From: Campylobacteraceae bacterium
GTDB taxonomy: Bacteria > Campylobacterota > Campylobacteria > Campylobacterales > Sulfurovaceae
DNA: 64,000 nt
Direction: 5' to 3'
Assembly: GCA_027080995.1 (NCBI GenBank)
Contig: JALWNT010000118.1
Span: 1-64,000 of the forward strand
In this document: in pieces, positions 50,238 through 57,710 of the stretch
How the letters are laid out: the number at the start of each line of letters is the position of its first letter
How positions within the stretch are numbered: the first letter of the stretch is position 1
The notes under the pieces: model-generated
What the model was told of the DNA's origin: nothing
Database searches by the model: none
What the model saw: the letters and a program-made list of their open reading frames with translations, nothing else
Translations under genes and position numbers: made by a program

Positions 50238-50741
50238 TTAGTCTTCGATTTTTTTCAAAATCTTCTCTTCACTCAGCTTGACGAGATCTTCCGAGAGATT
50301 TTTTCCCAGTTTCTCTTTGACATCGGGGTCGATGCGCTCGAGGAGTTCTTTGTTGTGCTCAGAAGGAAAGGCGAGATGCCATCTTTTCGGATTTTCATTT
50401 CGCACGATACGCATCACTTCATCCGCAATCTCTTTGAGAAGACGATGCTCAATCTCCAGACGTATGTTGTGAGGTTCTCCGCTCTCTCCCGCCCCGTGAG
50501 GAGCTTTCTTCCGTCCGACTTTGTCGGTCAACTCTTCCGAAAGTTTCCGATGTGCCTCTACGAAATCGACCGCCGTTACAAGTTTCATCCGCAACGCATC
50601 GATCAGTGTTCCTTTGTTGTGCTTATGACTGGTATGGGCATCGTCTTTGGGATTGATCACCAACTCCTCTTCGACACGATATGCTTTGAGCTCTCCCATA
50701 TCTCCGACGATGATCAAACTCTCCAGTAACTCTTTTTTCAT
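50238..50741 (-). CDS. host attachment protein family (pfam10116-like)
   Basis: The 167-aa protein resembles the family known as 'protein required for attachment to host cells': a beta-rich start (LLESLIIVGDMGELKAYRVE), HTSHKHNKG, FVEAHRKLSEELTDKVGRKK and a C-terminal HLAFPSEHNKELLERIDPDV. The name comes from a plant symbiont; in free-living bacteria the function is unknown. Predicted cytoplasmic. It is followed by the zinc-ribbon gene in the same direction. Confidence 0.75.
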   Translation of the reverse strand: MKKELLESLIIVGDMGELKAYRVEEELVINPKDDAHTSHKHNKGTLIDALRMKLVTAVDFVEAHRKLSEELTDKVGRKKAPHGAGESGEPHNIRLEIEHRLLKEIADEVMRIVRNENPKRWHLAFPSEHNKELLERIDPDVKEKLGKNLSEDLVKLSEEKILKKIED

Positions 50742-50944
50742 TCACGACCTCCTGTTTCTGTTTTTTTCTTTTTGTATATCTAAGTATAACATCATTGCTG
50801 CGGTGACAAAGGAAAGGAAAAGGGTAAGAGTCAAAAAGATAAAAAATATTATCGGGAGAATTTATAAGAAGAGATGAGATAACGCAGGATTGTCGAATCG
50901 ATCGGACTATTGATCTCTCCTCCCGCAGGAGGAGTTTACGCCGA

Positions 50945-51658
50945 TCAGTCGGCGAGGATCTCTTCGAGGGTGATGTAGTCTCCGACCCGGCCGGTCATCG
51001 GCTCGACGTCGGTATTGACAGGCAGAGTCTTCTTACCGGGTCTCCAGCCTGCGGGGCAGACTTCGCCGGTTTTGTAGGCGTGCTGATGCGCCTGGATCTG
51101 GCGGATGAACTCGTTGACGTTCCGGCCGACCGGGGGAGCCTGGACTTCCTGGGCGACGATGACACCGTCAGGGTTGATCAGGAAGCGGCCGCGCAACGCG
51201 ATACCGGCATCCTCGATCAGTACGCCGAATTTGCGGCTCATTTCGTGAGTAGGATCGGCCGCGATGGTCAGTTTGAGGCCTTCGAGCAAGGGCTCAGTCT
51301 CCGCGAAGCGCTTGTGGCTGAACTTGGTGTCGGTGGAGACCGCCAGGACTTCACAGCCCAGCTCTCCTTTGATGGTATCCAGGTGGGCGTTCATCGCCGC
51401 GATCTCGGTCGGACAGACGAAAGTGAAATCTGCAGGGTAAAAGCAGACGACCGTCCACTTTCCTTTATAATCCTCGCTGCTCACCTCGGTGTAGTGTCCG
51501 GTCTCGGCGTTGTAAGCCTCGGCCTTGAATTCGGGCATATTTTTCAGGACCAGGACACCTGCCTGAGTCGCTACGTTAACGTTTTCGTTCATTTTGTTTT
51601 CCTCCTGTGTTTGGGTTTTGTCGGCTTCGTTCGAAGCGGTAGGTTGATCGCATGCCAT
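50945..51658 (-). CDS. ahpC: peroxiredoxin AhpC (2-Cys)
   Basis: AhpC reduces hydrogen peroxide and organic peroxides. The 237-aa protein (or 215 aa from the second start) has the peroxidatic Cys in YPADFTFVCPTEIAAMNAHL (PxxxTxxC), and the resolving Cys in TGEVCPAGWRPGKK. The first ATG (51658) has AAGGAG six bases upstream and the second (51592) has AGGAGG eight bases upstream. Both look used, which is unusual. A Fur/PerR-type box (51701-51713) lies in the promoter region. Confidence 0.93.
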   Translation of the reverse strand: MACDQPTASNEADKTQTQEENKMNENVNVATQAGVLVLKNMPEFKAEAYNAETGHYTEVSSEDYKGKWTVVCFYPADFTFVCPTEIAAMNAHLDTIKGELGCEVLAVSTDTKFSHKRFAETEPLLEGLKLTIAADPTHEMSRKFGVLIEDAGIALRGRFLINPDGVIVAQEVQAPPVGRNVNEFIRQIQAHQHAYKTGEVCPAGWRPGKKTLPVNTDVEPMTGRVGDYITLEEILAD

Positions 51659-51700
51659 ATTCGGCTCCTTAACTTAGGATGGCGAAAGTTTAACACAAAG

Positions 51701-51713
51701 GATAATTATTATC
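51701..51713. promoter_or_regulatory. Fur/PerR-type operator upstream of ahpC
   Basis: The perfect palindrome GATAATTATTATC is the inner part of the Fur consensus and PerR uses nearly the same sequence. It lies about 43 bases upstream of the ahpC ATG in the promoter region, so iron- or peroxide-responsive repression of ahpC is likely. Which regulator binds cannot be told. Confidence 0.68.
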
Positions 51714-51873
51714 AAGTACTTTTAACTATCCTCAAAACTTTTTCTCGCACCGTCATTATGACAAAGCCTGGAAAACAAATTGTAAACAGGCGACTCAACT
51801 TTTCTCCAATTTTTTAGCTTTTTACACGATGCGGTACTATATCGCTTTAATTTCGTCGAAAAGGAAAAAAACT

Positions 51874-52122
51874 ATGGCTGTAGACCTCTCCCCCGATGCG
51901 ATCGCCGCACTCCACCGCAAAGCCCGACGCCAAAATGACGACCTCTACACCTTTTTGAAGAGAGAACTCCCCGATCTTGGCGTCGAGGAGAGGTTGCAGA
52001 CTCTTGCTGCGGTTTTGAACGACCATCTCGAGGAGTATCGCTGGGAAGATGACGACGAACTCAGAGACGAAGGTTATATCGTCAAACGCTTCTACCCCCT
52101 TCCGGAATCCAACGATGCCTAG
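51874..52122 (+). CDS. hypothetical 82-aa protein
   Basis: The frame starts at 51874 with AAAAGGAAA shortly upstream and gives MAVDLSPDAIAALHRKARRQ, then NDDLYTFLKREL and a tail with RWEDDDELRDEGYIVKRFYP. It is helical and charged, with no recognised domain. An in-frame ATG at 51829 would add 15 residues. It overlaps the next gene by 8 bp. Confidence 0.7.
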   Translation: MAVDLSPDAIAALHRKARRQNDDLYTFLKRELPDLGVEERLQTLAAVLNDHLEEYRWEDDDELRDEGYIVKRFYPLPESNDA

Positions 52123-52456
52123 AGAAAACGCAGACCTAGGAAGCGCCCTGCGACGCTATCGGGCGCTGATGCTCGAGGGGGCATACTTCGAAGCGCACGA
52201 AGTCCTCGAAGAGGCGTGGCACCCTCTACGTCGCGCCGACGACCCCCGCCGCCATCTGGCCAAGGGACTCATCAACGCCGCCATCGCCCTCGAGCATCTC
52301 CGGCGCAACCGCTCCAAATCCCGCCGGGTCGCCCTCAAGGCGATGCAAGCCTACGATCGGAGAAAAGCTCCGCTTCCCTCATCCACGGAGTGTCGTGAAG
52401 AGTTTCGAATCTGCTGCGATACGGTCGAAGAGTTGCGAGGAGAGTGGGGGATTTAA
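52115..52456 (+). CDS. DUF309 family protein
   Basis: The 113-aa protein has the DUF309 signature YFEAHEVLEEAWHPLRR and LAKGLINAAIALEHLRRNRS (about residues 22-72). The family is a small all-helical fold of unknown function, found in many bacteria and archaea. The start at 52115 is inside the end of the previous gene, so translation is coupled. Confidence 0.85.
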   Translation: MPRENADLGSALRRYRALMLEGAYFEAHEVLEEAWHPLRRADDPRRHLAKGLINAAIALEHLRRNRSKSRRVALKAMQAYDRRKAPLPSSTECREEFRICCDTVEELRGEWGI

Positions 52457-52493
52457 AGATCAGTCGCAAGTCGCAGGCACGGAGCTTCGCTCC

Positions 52494-52829
52494 TCAATCC
52501 CGAAAGCAGAAGCCTTCGGCTTGCAATGCCTCTTTCAACCGTTCGACGATGTCTCCCTGAAACTCCAGGGTCTCTTCCCGGATTGTCCCGCCGGTGCCAA
52601 GGCGCGATTTGAGCCGTTTGAGCAGTGCACGGATCTCCTGCGCAGATAAAGCGAAGGGCCCGGAGAGCGTCACCCATTTCCCCCGGCGTTTCTCCCGCCG
52701 AAACCGTAGACGATGTTTTTCGGGAGCCCGGGTCTCACCGGAGGACTCTTTTCCCTTCGGCTTCTTATTGTCCGCGTGCCACCCTTCGTCGAATTTCGCT
52801 CCCATTTCGAAAAGTTTCTCTCTCATCAT
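52494..52829 (-). CDS. SUI1/YciH family translation factor-like protein
   Basis: The 111-aa protein has a SUI1 (eIF1-like) domain: RGKWVTLSGPFALSAQEIRA, LLKRLKSRLGTGGTIREETL and LEFQGDIVERLKEALQAEGF. Bacterial YciH can act as an initiation factor. A second ATG one codon later is an alternative start. It is convergent with the DUF309 gene at 37 bp and is followed on its left by no gene; repeat family B lies upstream of it. Confidence 0.88.
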   Translation of the reverse strand: MMREKLFEMGAKFDEGWHADNKKPKGKESSGETRAPEKHRLRFRREKRRGKWVTLSGPFALSAQEIRALLKRLKSRLGTGGTIREETLEFQGDIVERLKEALQAEGFCFRD

Positions 52830-52864
52830 TCTCTCCTCTTATCTTGTCGTGAATAAAAAGTTTT

Positions 52865-53033
52865 AACCCAAATTATGCAGTAGAAAGTGCGCCAGATGTG
52901 TCGATGCTCGGTGTGTAGGGGTGCACAGCCAAAACGTAGGCGCACCCGGAGGGTGCGTCGAGGCTTTGGATGTGTCGCCCATGCCGCCGATGATCGATGC
53001 AGATGGCGTGCCGGCTAATGCATAGTTTGGGTT
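52865..53033 (+). repeat. repeat family B, copy 2 (169 bp, structured)
   Basis: The second full copy of the 169-bp element at 28439-28607, with the same length and ends. Its apical hairpin is CGCACCC/GGGTGCG around GGA (52941-52957), where copy 1 has CGCACCT/AGGTGCG. Its end stem reads ATGCA/TGCAT where copy 1 reads TTGCA/TGCAA. Both differences keep pairing. It lies beside repeat family A copy 2, in reversed order compared with copy 1. Confidence 0.7.
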
Positions 53034-53038
53034 TAATC

Positions 53039-53176
53039 AATTAAGCCCTCTGAATAACGTGCAAGAGAGGTTTCACACGATGGCGACAAAGGAGCACTCA
53101 ACCCGTGAAGCGGGCGCTCGCGTTTGCGACTGCCAGAGTCATCGAGTGAAACCGGAGTTTTTTCGGAACACTCAAT
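53039..53176 (+). repeat. repeat family A, copy 2
   Basis: The shorter copy of the family at 28190-28410. Its inverted arms GGTTTCACACGA (53069-53080) and TCGAGTGAAACC (53142-53153) pair with one mismatch; at one position both arms differ from copy 1 so that pairing is kept. The right edge overlaps the end of the 30-aa gene. No gene is seen otherwise. Confidence 0.6.
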
Positions 53177-53264
53177 TTCTATCGAAAAGAATCCCCAGTA
53201 TCACTTCCAGGAAAAGCAGGATCACCATCGTCCAGTAGAGCATCCTCCAGCTCGGCCAGCGCAT
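53172..53264 (-). CDS. 30-aa single-span membrane protein
   Basis: The ATG shares one base with the yaaA stop (TGATG) and gives a 30-residue peptide, MRWPSWRMLYWTMVILLFLE and then VILGILFDRN: a Trp-rich start and one membrane helix. It is coupled to yaaA. No family is recognised. Confidence 0.45.
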   Translation of the reverse strand: MRWPSWRMLYWTMVILLFLEVILGILFDRN

Positions 53265-54001
53265 CACTCCACCTCGTAGATCACTTCCCGCTTCTTCCCC
53301 TTCTCCTGGATCTCCAGCAGATGCATCCCCTCCAGAGGAAGCGCGAGGACCTCATCAAGATTTGTCGCCTTCGCCAGAGCGATTTCCCGGACCATTCTCC
53401 CTCGCCACATTTTGGCCCAGTGGCTGACCACTTTGCCGTTTTTGAGGAATTTCATCGTCGTAAAAGCTCGGGAAGGTTTGTAAAAGCGATCGTAGAATCC
53501 CGCCCGCAGATCGAGGATCTCCTCTTCGGCCAGCCAGGCATCCAACAAAGCGGAGGCGGCTTCACGATAACGCTTCTCCGGAGCTATCCCCGCGATCGCG
53601 GCTCCCTGCTTCACCCGATAGTCCGGGATCCGATCCGCAGCCCTCAGCGGGCCGAAAAGGTTGGAGAAAATCACGAGATTGCCGTCCAGAAAACTTTGGG
53701 CTTCCGGCGGCAACGACGGGTAGTCCAGCGCATCGAAAGCCACACCGTCGTAGCGAAGTACCGCCTTCATCACCGGAGCCTTGCAGGGATGGAGCCGGGC
53801 GTATCGGGCGATCTGATCAGGCTTTTTCAGGCCGAAAAGCTCTTGCAACTCCTTCGGATCTCCCCGTTCGAGAATCCCTTCGTAGAGATCCAAAAGCTCC
53901 TCTCGCAGCGGACAGAGCGTATCGAACAGCAGCGCACAGGGATCGAAACACCCCTCTCCCCCGCTGCGTTTTCCTTCGCTGGGCGCCAGAAGAATCTTCA
54001 C
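53264..54001 (-). CDS. yaaA: YaaA/UPF0246 family peroxide-stress protein
   Basis: The 245-aa protein starts with LLAPSEGKRSGGEG and contains DALDYPSLPPEAQSFLDGNL, VIFSNLFGPLRAADRIPDYR and LDLRAGFYDRFYKP, typical of the family. In Escherichia coli YaaA lowers intracellular iron during peroxide stress. A role here is likely but unproved. It is followed by a 30-aa gene and preceded by the SpoIIAA-like gene on the same strand, 7 bp away. Confidence 0.88.
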   Translation of the reverse strand: MKILLAPSEGKRSGGEGCFDPCALLFDTLCPLREELLDLYEGILERGDPKELQELFGLKKPDQIARYARLHPCKAPVMKAVLRYDGVAFDALDYPSLPPEAQSFLDGNLVIFSNLFGPLRAADRIPDYRVKQGAAIAGIAPEKRYREAASALLDAWLAEEEILDLRAGFYDRFYKPSRAFTTMKFLKNGKVVSHWAKMWRGRMVREIALAKATNLDEVLALPLEGMHLLEIQEKGKKREVIYEVE

Positions 54002-54008
54002 GTCAGCC

Positions 54009-54395
54009 TCAGGAGAGGATCCACTCTCTGGCCGCTTCGATGTCGGTGAAAAAACGCATCTCCCCCCGGGCGAAATGTCGGAAAAGCTCTACAGAAATTT
54101 CTTCCCACTTTTTCGTCCCGACGACGGCAATCTTCTTGAACTTGTCCTTGATCTCAAGACCGAAGCGCATATCGTCCAGCGCCGCCTCGAAACTCCACCC
54201 CTCGAAATTCCGCATATCGACAAGAAGATCGAGCTCTTTCTCTCCCGCGGCTTCGATGGCCCGCTCGATGACAGGGATCATCACCTGATAATCTCTGTGG
54301 TGTAATTTGCCCTGCATCCGAAGCTCCAGATACTCCCGCTCTCCTTCGGCACGAATTACAATACTTACTCCCCGGGTATCGATCTCTATGGACAT
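54009..54395 (-). CDS. SpoIIAA-like (STAS superfamily) protein
   Basis: The 128-aa protein has a STAS-like fold: beta strand VSIVIRAEGEREYLELRMQG, MIPVIERAIEAAGEKELDLL and VDMRNFEGWSFEAALDDMRF. It matches the SpoIIAA-like family (pfam11964), of unclear role, often near membranes or lipids. It is probably co-transcribed with yaaA, 7 bp downstream. Confidence 0.78.
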   Translation of the reverse strand: MSIEIDTRGVSIVIRAEGEREYLELRMQGKLHHRDYQVMIPVIERAIEAAGEKELDLLVDMRNFEGWSFEAALDDMRFGLEIKDKFKKIAVVGTKKWEEISVELFRHFARGEMRFFTDIEAAREWILS

Positions 54396-54515
54396 AGTAC
54401 ACTCCTTTGAAACGGTTTTTCAAGAAATTATAACCCACTCTCCGATTTACCCCGGATTAAGGCTTTGTGAAGTAGTATCGATATAATTCTGATAAATTTT
54501 ATCCGCATTAAGGAG

Positions 54516-55703
54516 ATGCCTATGCAGGTCTATTTGGACAACAACCGCCTCACGCAGGTCGATCCCCAGGTCCTCGGCGCGATGGAACCTTTCTTGAAAG
54601 AGCCCTACGGAGACCTTCACGCGCTCCACGCCCGGGGGGCCTCCAGCCGCAAAGAGTTTCTCAAAGCGTTGGAAAAACTCTACGCCGGCCTCCACGCTCC
54701 CGAAGAGAGCGACATCTTTTTCAGCTCGGGGAGCGCCGAAAACCACAGCACTCTGCTGATGGGGATCTACAGCGGCCTGATCCTCACCGGCCGCAAAAAC
54801 AACCTCATCATCAGTGAACGCAGTGATGAGGCGATGATGGAGGGGGCCGGCTTTCTCGAGAGCCAGGGGTGCAAAGTCCACAAACTTCCCGTCAACAAAG
54901 AGGGGATCGTCGATCCCGAAAGCCTCTACGACTACCTCACTCCCCACACGGCACTGGTCTCGGTCCCGATGGTCGATCCGGAGAGCGGGGCGATCAATCC
55001 GGTCGAAGAGATCGCCGAAATTTGCCGACGCTACGAGGTTCCTTTCCATACCGACGCGACTCACGCTCTCGGCAAAATCCCCATAGACGTGCAGGCTTTC
55101 GATCCCGATCTTTTGAGCTTCGGAGGAGAAGCGATCCACGCCCCCGCCGGAATCGGCGCCGTGTATCTCAAGGATTCTTTCGAATGGATGCCGACGATTT
55201 TCGGTGCCCGCAATCCCTGGGAACGCTACCGCGGCGGCCCCCTCAACCTCGCCGGGGCCGTCGGCCTGGGCAAAGCGATCGAACTCGCCAGCGATGCCCT
55301 GGAGTTCGAGATGGAAGATACCCGGGATCTGCGTGACCGCCTCGAAGAGGAGCTGCGCACTCTTCCCGGCGTCACACCGCTGGTCGCCTGGGCCCTGCGG
55401 GTCCCCAATACCGTCCTCTTCGCCGTCGAAGGGCTCGAGAGCGAACTGATGCTCTACGAACTCGACCGCGGCGGTGTCGAAGCGTACGCCTGTACCGTGC
55501 AACCCTTCGGCAACTGGCAACGGCGCCCCGTCACCGACGCTCTGGGACTCGACCCCCGGCTCAAGCACAGCACCGTCGGTTTCGCCCTCAGCCGCTTCAC
55601 GACGGAAGAGGAGATCGACCATACAATCAAAACATTCAAAGAGATGCTGGAGTATCTTCGCAGCTTCTCCACTTTCAAGGAGCTTTCTTATGAGCAAAAG
55701 TGA
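54516..55703 (+). CDS. NifS-like protein lacking the PLP lysine (probable pseudoenzyme)
   Basis: The 395-aa protein follows the NifS fold from start to end (MQVYLDNNRLTQVDPQVLGA; FHTDATHALGKIPIDV; RVPNTVLFAVEGLESELM). The active site is changed. The PLP-lysine segment SAHKFHGPKGIG of known NifS reads SFGGEAIHAPAGIG, so the Lys becomes Ala. The PLP-stacking His is Asp in SERSDEAMM, the Gln of DAVQ is His in DATH, and the Asn of the ATESNN loop is replaced in SSGSAENHST. The mobile-loop Cys is not at its normal place (YACTVQPFGN). It should not bind PLP as usual. The NifU-like gene overlaps it by 14 bp. Confidence 0.85.
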   Translation: MPMQVYLDNNRLTQVDPQVLGAMEPFLKEPYGDLHALHARGASSRKEFLKALEKLYAGLHAPEESDIFFSSGSAENHSTLLMGIYSGLILTGRKNNLIISERSDEAMMEGAGFLESQGCKVHKLPVNKEGIVDPESLYDYLTPHTALVSVPMVDPESGAINPVEEIAEICRRYEVPFHTDATHALGKIPIDVQAFDPDLLSFGGEAIHAPAGIGAVYLKDSFEWMPTIFGARNPWERYRGGPLNLAGAVGLGKAIELASDALEFEMEDTRDLRDRLEEELRTLPGVTPLVAWALRVPNTVLFAVEGLESELMLYELDRGGVEAYACTVQPFGNWQRRPVTDALGLDPRLKHSTVGFALSRFTTEEEIDHTIKTFKEMLEYLRSFSTFKELSYEQK

Positions 55704-56652
55704 AACCCTGCGCAATCCCTTCTGGGAAGATTTCCGCTTCAAGGTCCAGATGCTGATCGAGCGTCCGAAAAACAAAGGAGTCTTGAGCGAGGAGGAGGCC
55801 CAACAACTTCAGGCCGATCTGGCAGTTCACGACTACGGGCGTCCGGAGGAGGGGATGCAGCTTCGTTGGTACTGGGCTATCGACCGCGAGAACGGCCGCG
55901 TCGTTGCTTGCCGCTATACCCTTTTCGGCCCTCCGGTCCTGCTCGCCATCGCCGATATGGCCGCCCTGCTGGTACGCAACAAAACCCTCGAGGAGATCGA
56001 AAAGATCAACTACAAATCTCTGGAGTACTTCCTCAGAGACAATCCCGTCGATCCCGCCCTGCCGCCTGAACGGCGCTTCGCTCTGACCTTCGTCCTGCGC
56101 TCACTCGCCTCGGCCGTCGCCGCTCAGCGGGGAGAGAGGCCGGAGGCATCCCCTCTGGTCTGCGAATGCGCCGGCATCGACAAAGCGACCGTCGAAGCGG
56201 TGATCCGTGATTTCGACCTCCAAAGTGTCGAAGAGATTACGGATTACACCCGAGCCGGTGCCTTTTGCAAAGAGTGCATCGCCCCGGGCTTGAGCCCGAA
56301 ACCTAGGGAGTATACGCTAAGCGATCTGCTCAAAGCCACGCGCCAGGAGATGGAGGAGGAGCGATCCACCCAGTCCTCGGTCCCCGAAAAACCTTTCAAG
56401 GAGATGAGCCTCGACGAAAAACGGGCGGCCATCACCGCTGTCATCGATCGCTACATCCGGGATATGCTCGTGATGGACGGCGGAGATATGGAGATCCTCG
56501 ACGTCAAAGAGAACGGAGAGCATACCGACCTCTACATCCGCTACCTCGGAGCCTGCAGCGGCTGCGCCAGTGCGAGCACCGGTACCCTTTTTGCCATCGA
56601 AGGGATCCTCAAACAAAAACTCGACCCCAATCTCCGCGTCCTCCCCCTTTGA
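55690..56652 (+). CDS. NifU-like protein without scaffold cysteines
   Basis: The 320-aa protein has NifU's three parts. The N-terminal IscU-like domain (about residues 1-125) lacks all three scaffold Cys: the site LSCGDAL is GRPEEGMQL, FGCGSAIA is FGPPVLLAI, and MHCSVM is RRFALTF. The middle [2Fe-2S] domain keeps CECAGIDKATVEAVI and FCKECI (four Cys). The C-terminal Nfu domain keeps MLVMDGGDMEILDV and YLGACSGCASAS. Scaffold assembly is thus unlikely, but cluster binding by the other domains is possible. The start at 55690 overlaps the NifS-like gene. Confidence 0.85.
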   Translation: MSKSETLRNPFWEDFRFKVQMLIERPKNKGVLSEEEAQQLQADLAVHDYGRPEEGMQLRWYWAIDRENGRVVACRYTLFGPPVLLAIADMAALLVRNKTLEEIEKINYKSLEYFLRDNPVDPALPPERRFALTFVLRSLASAVAAQRGERPEASPLVCECAGIDKATVEAVIRDFDLQSVEEITDYTRAGAFCKECIAPGLSPKPREYTLSDLLKATRQEMEEERSTQSSVPEKPFKEMSLDEKRAAITAVIDRYIRDMLVMDGGDMEILDVKENGEHTDLYIRYLGACSGCASASTGTLFAIEGILKQKLDPNLRVLPL

Positions 56653-56999
56653 TCCGGCGGTTGTCAAGCCGGATTTGAGGCTAAAGCCTTCGATTCTAGA
56701 GTTTCTGTGTAAACAATCCTGTCAACATCCGTAAATCAATACCGACAAGCAAGACAGACACACTTTCACCAATCTGCTTTCCCAAACGGAAACGCTTGGA
56801 AGCCCCAATCCGACGACAGTTCTTTGCGTTTTCTTTTTCTTTGTTTCGTTTCTCTTTTCTTTGTCGCAAAACAAAGAAAAAGAAATGAAAGAGAGAAAGA
56901 TCAAAATTCAAGGATGGATAAAAAAGAAAAGATTAGAAAACTATGGTGAAGAGGTGAAAAAATGGACGGCCTCAAACGGCCATCCGAAGAGAGCCTGCC
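56653..56999. other. non-coding gap with a strong AT-rich inverted repeat
   Basis: No gene is supported here. An exact 17-base inverted repeat TTTCTTTTTCTTTGTTT (56830-56846) and its complement (56869-56885) enclose 22 bases. It could end transcription in both directions. Short frames in the region are shadows of this purine/pyrimidine-rich sequence. Confidence 0.5.
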
Positions 57000-57608
57000 T
57001 TACTTTCCTGCAGGAGGAGTAGGCTTGGGGATGAAGAGCTCGGGCTGGAACTTGTAGGTCCAGGGCAGGCCGGCATTCTTCCATCCGTTGAGATCACGAC
57101 GATGAGTCTTTTTATTCATATCCCCTTCGAAACCGGTAGTGATGGTGTAGGCTTTCTTGTAACCGGCTTTGTAAAGTGCGGTCGCAGTCATTCCGGAACG
57201 GTCACCGGAGCGGCAAATGACGATGACGGGATCCTCTTTGCTCAAGCCTTTGGCTTTGAGAGCGGCATCAAACTCCTGAACCAGCTGGGGATTTTTCCAG
57301 CTGGCGAACTTCTTATGCCCTTTTTTGGTCATAATGAATTTGGAGTAGTCGATGTATTTGAAAGGAATGTTTTTGTCCAATCCTGCGGCATGACCGACGA
57401 AGAGAACTTCCGCAGGCGTCCGTACATCGACAAAGAGGACTTTGGAAGGATTGGCTTTGATCATATCGAAAGCCTCTTTGGGTGTCAGGTAGAGCCCTTG
57501 GGGAGTTTGCTTGGCTTTCTTGGTAGGCTTTTCAGCAGCATAGAGGCCTGTGACGAAGGCACTCATCAGACCGAAGATCATCAGAAGAGACATCAGTTTT
57601 TTTGTCAT
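57000..57608 (-). CDS. periplasmic rhodanese-domain protein
   Basis: The 202-aa protein has a signal peptide (KKLMSLLMIFGLMSAFVTGL, cleaved near YAAEK) and a rhodanese domain with VLFVDVRTPAEVLFVGHAAG and the active-site loop IVICRSGDRSGMTAT (Cys in CRSGDRS). The domain has a CH2-like middle insertion. It could move sulfane sulfur or bind oxyanions in the periplasm, which suits a sulfur-oxidising vent bacterium. The 100 bp upstream of it are AT-rich. Confidence 0.85.
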   Translation of the reverse strand: MTKKLMSLLMIFGLMSAFVTGLYAAEKPTKKAKQTPQGLYLTPKEAFDMIKANPSKVLFVDVRTPAEVLFVGHAAGLDKNIPFKYIDYSKFIMTKKGHKKFASWKNPQLVQEFDAALKAKGLSKEDPVIVICRSGDRSGMTATALYKAGYKKAYTITTGFEGDMNKKTHRRDLNGWKNAGLPWTYKFQPELFIPKPTPPAGK

Positions 57609-57710
57609 TACGACTCCTTATCAATAAATTGAACTGAATGCTATCACAAGAAATATTAAATGAACATTAAAAAATATAATATTTCTATCTTTACCTACAA
57701 CTTTAGTCTC

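Noticed and set aside
54516-55703. The NifS-like gene as a frameshifted or truncated pseudogene
   Set aside because: The frame is open over its whole normal length with conserved non-active-site blocks and is coupled to the next gene, so decay does not explain the specific loss of cofactor residues.
56722-56911. 60-71-aa minus-strand frames rich in Lys and Phe
   Set aside because: They read through the AT-rich inverted repeat at 56830-56885 and lack a protein-like pattern.
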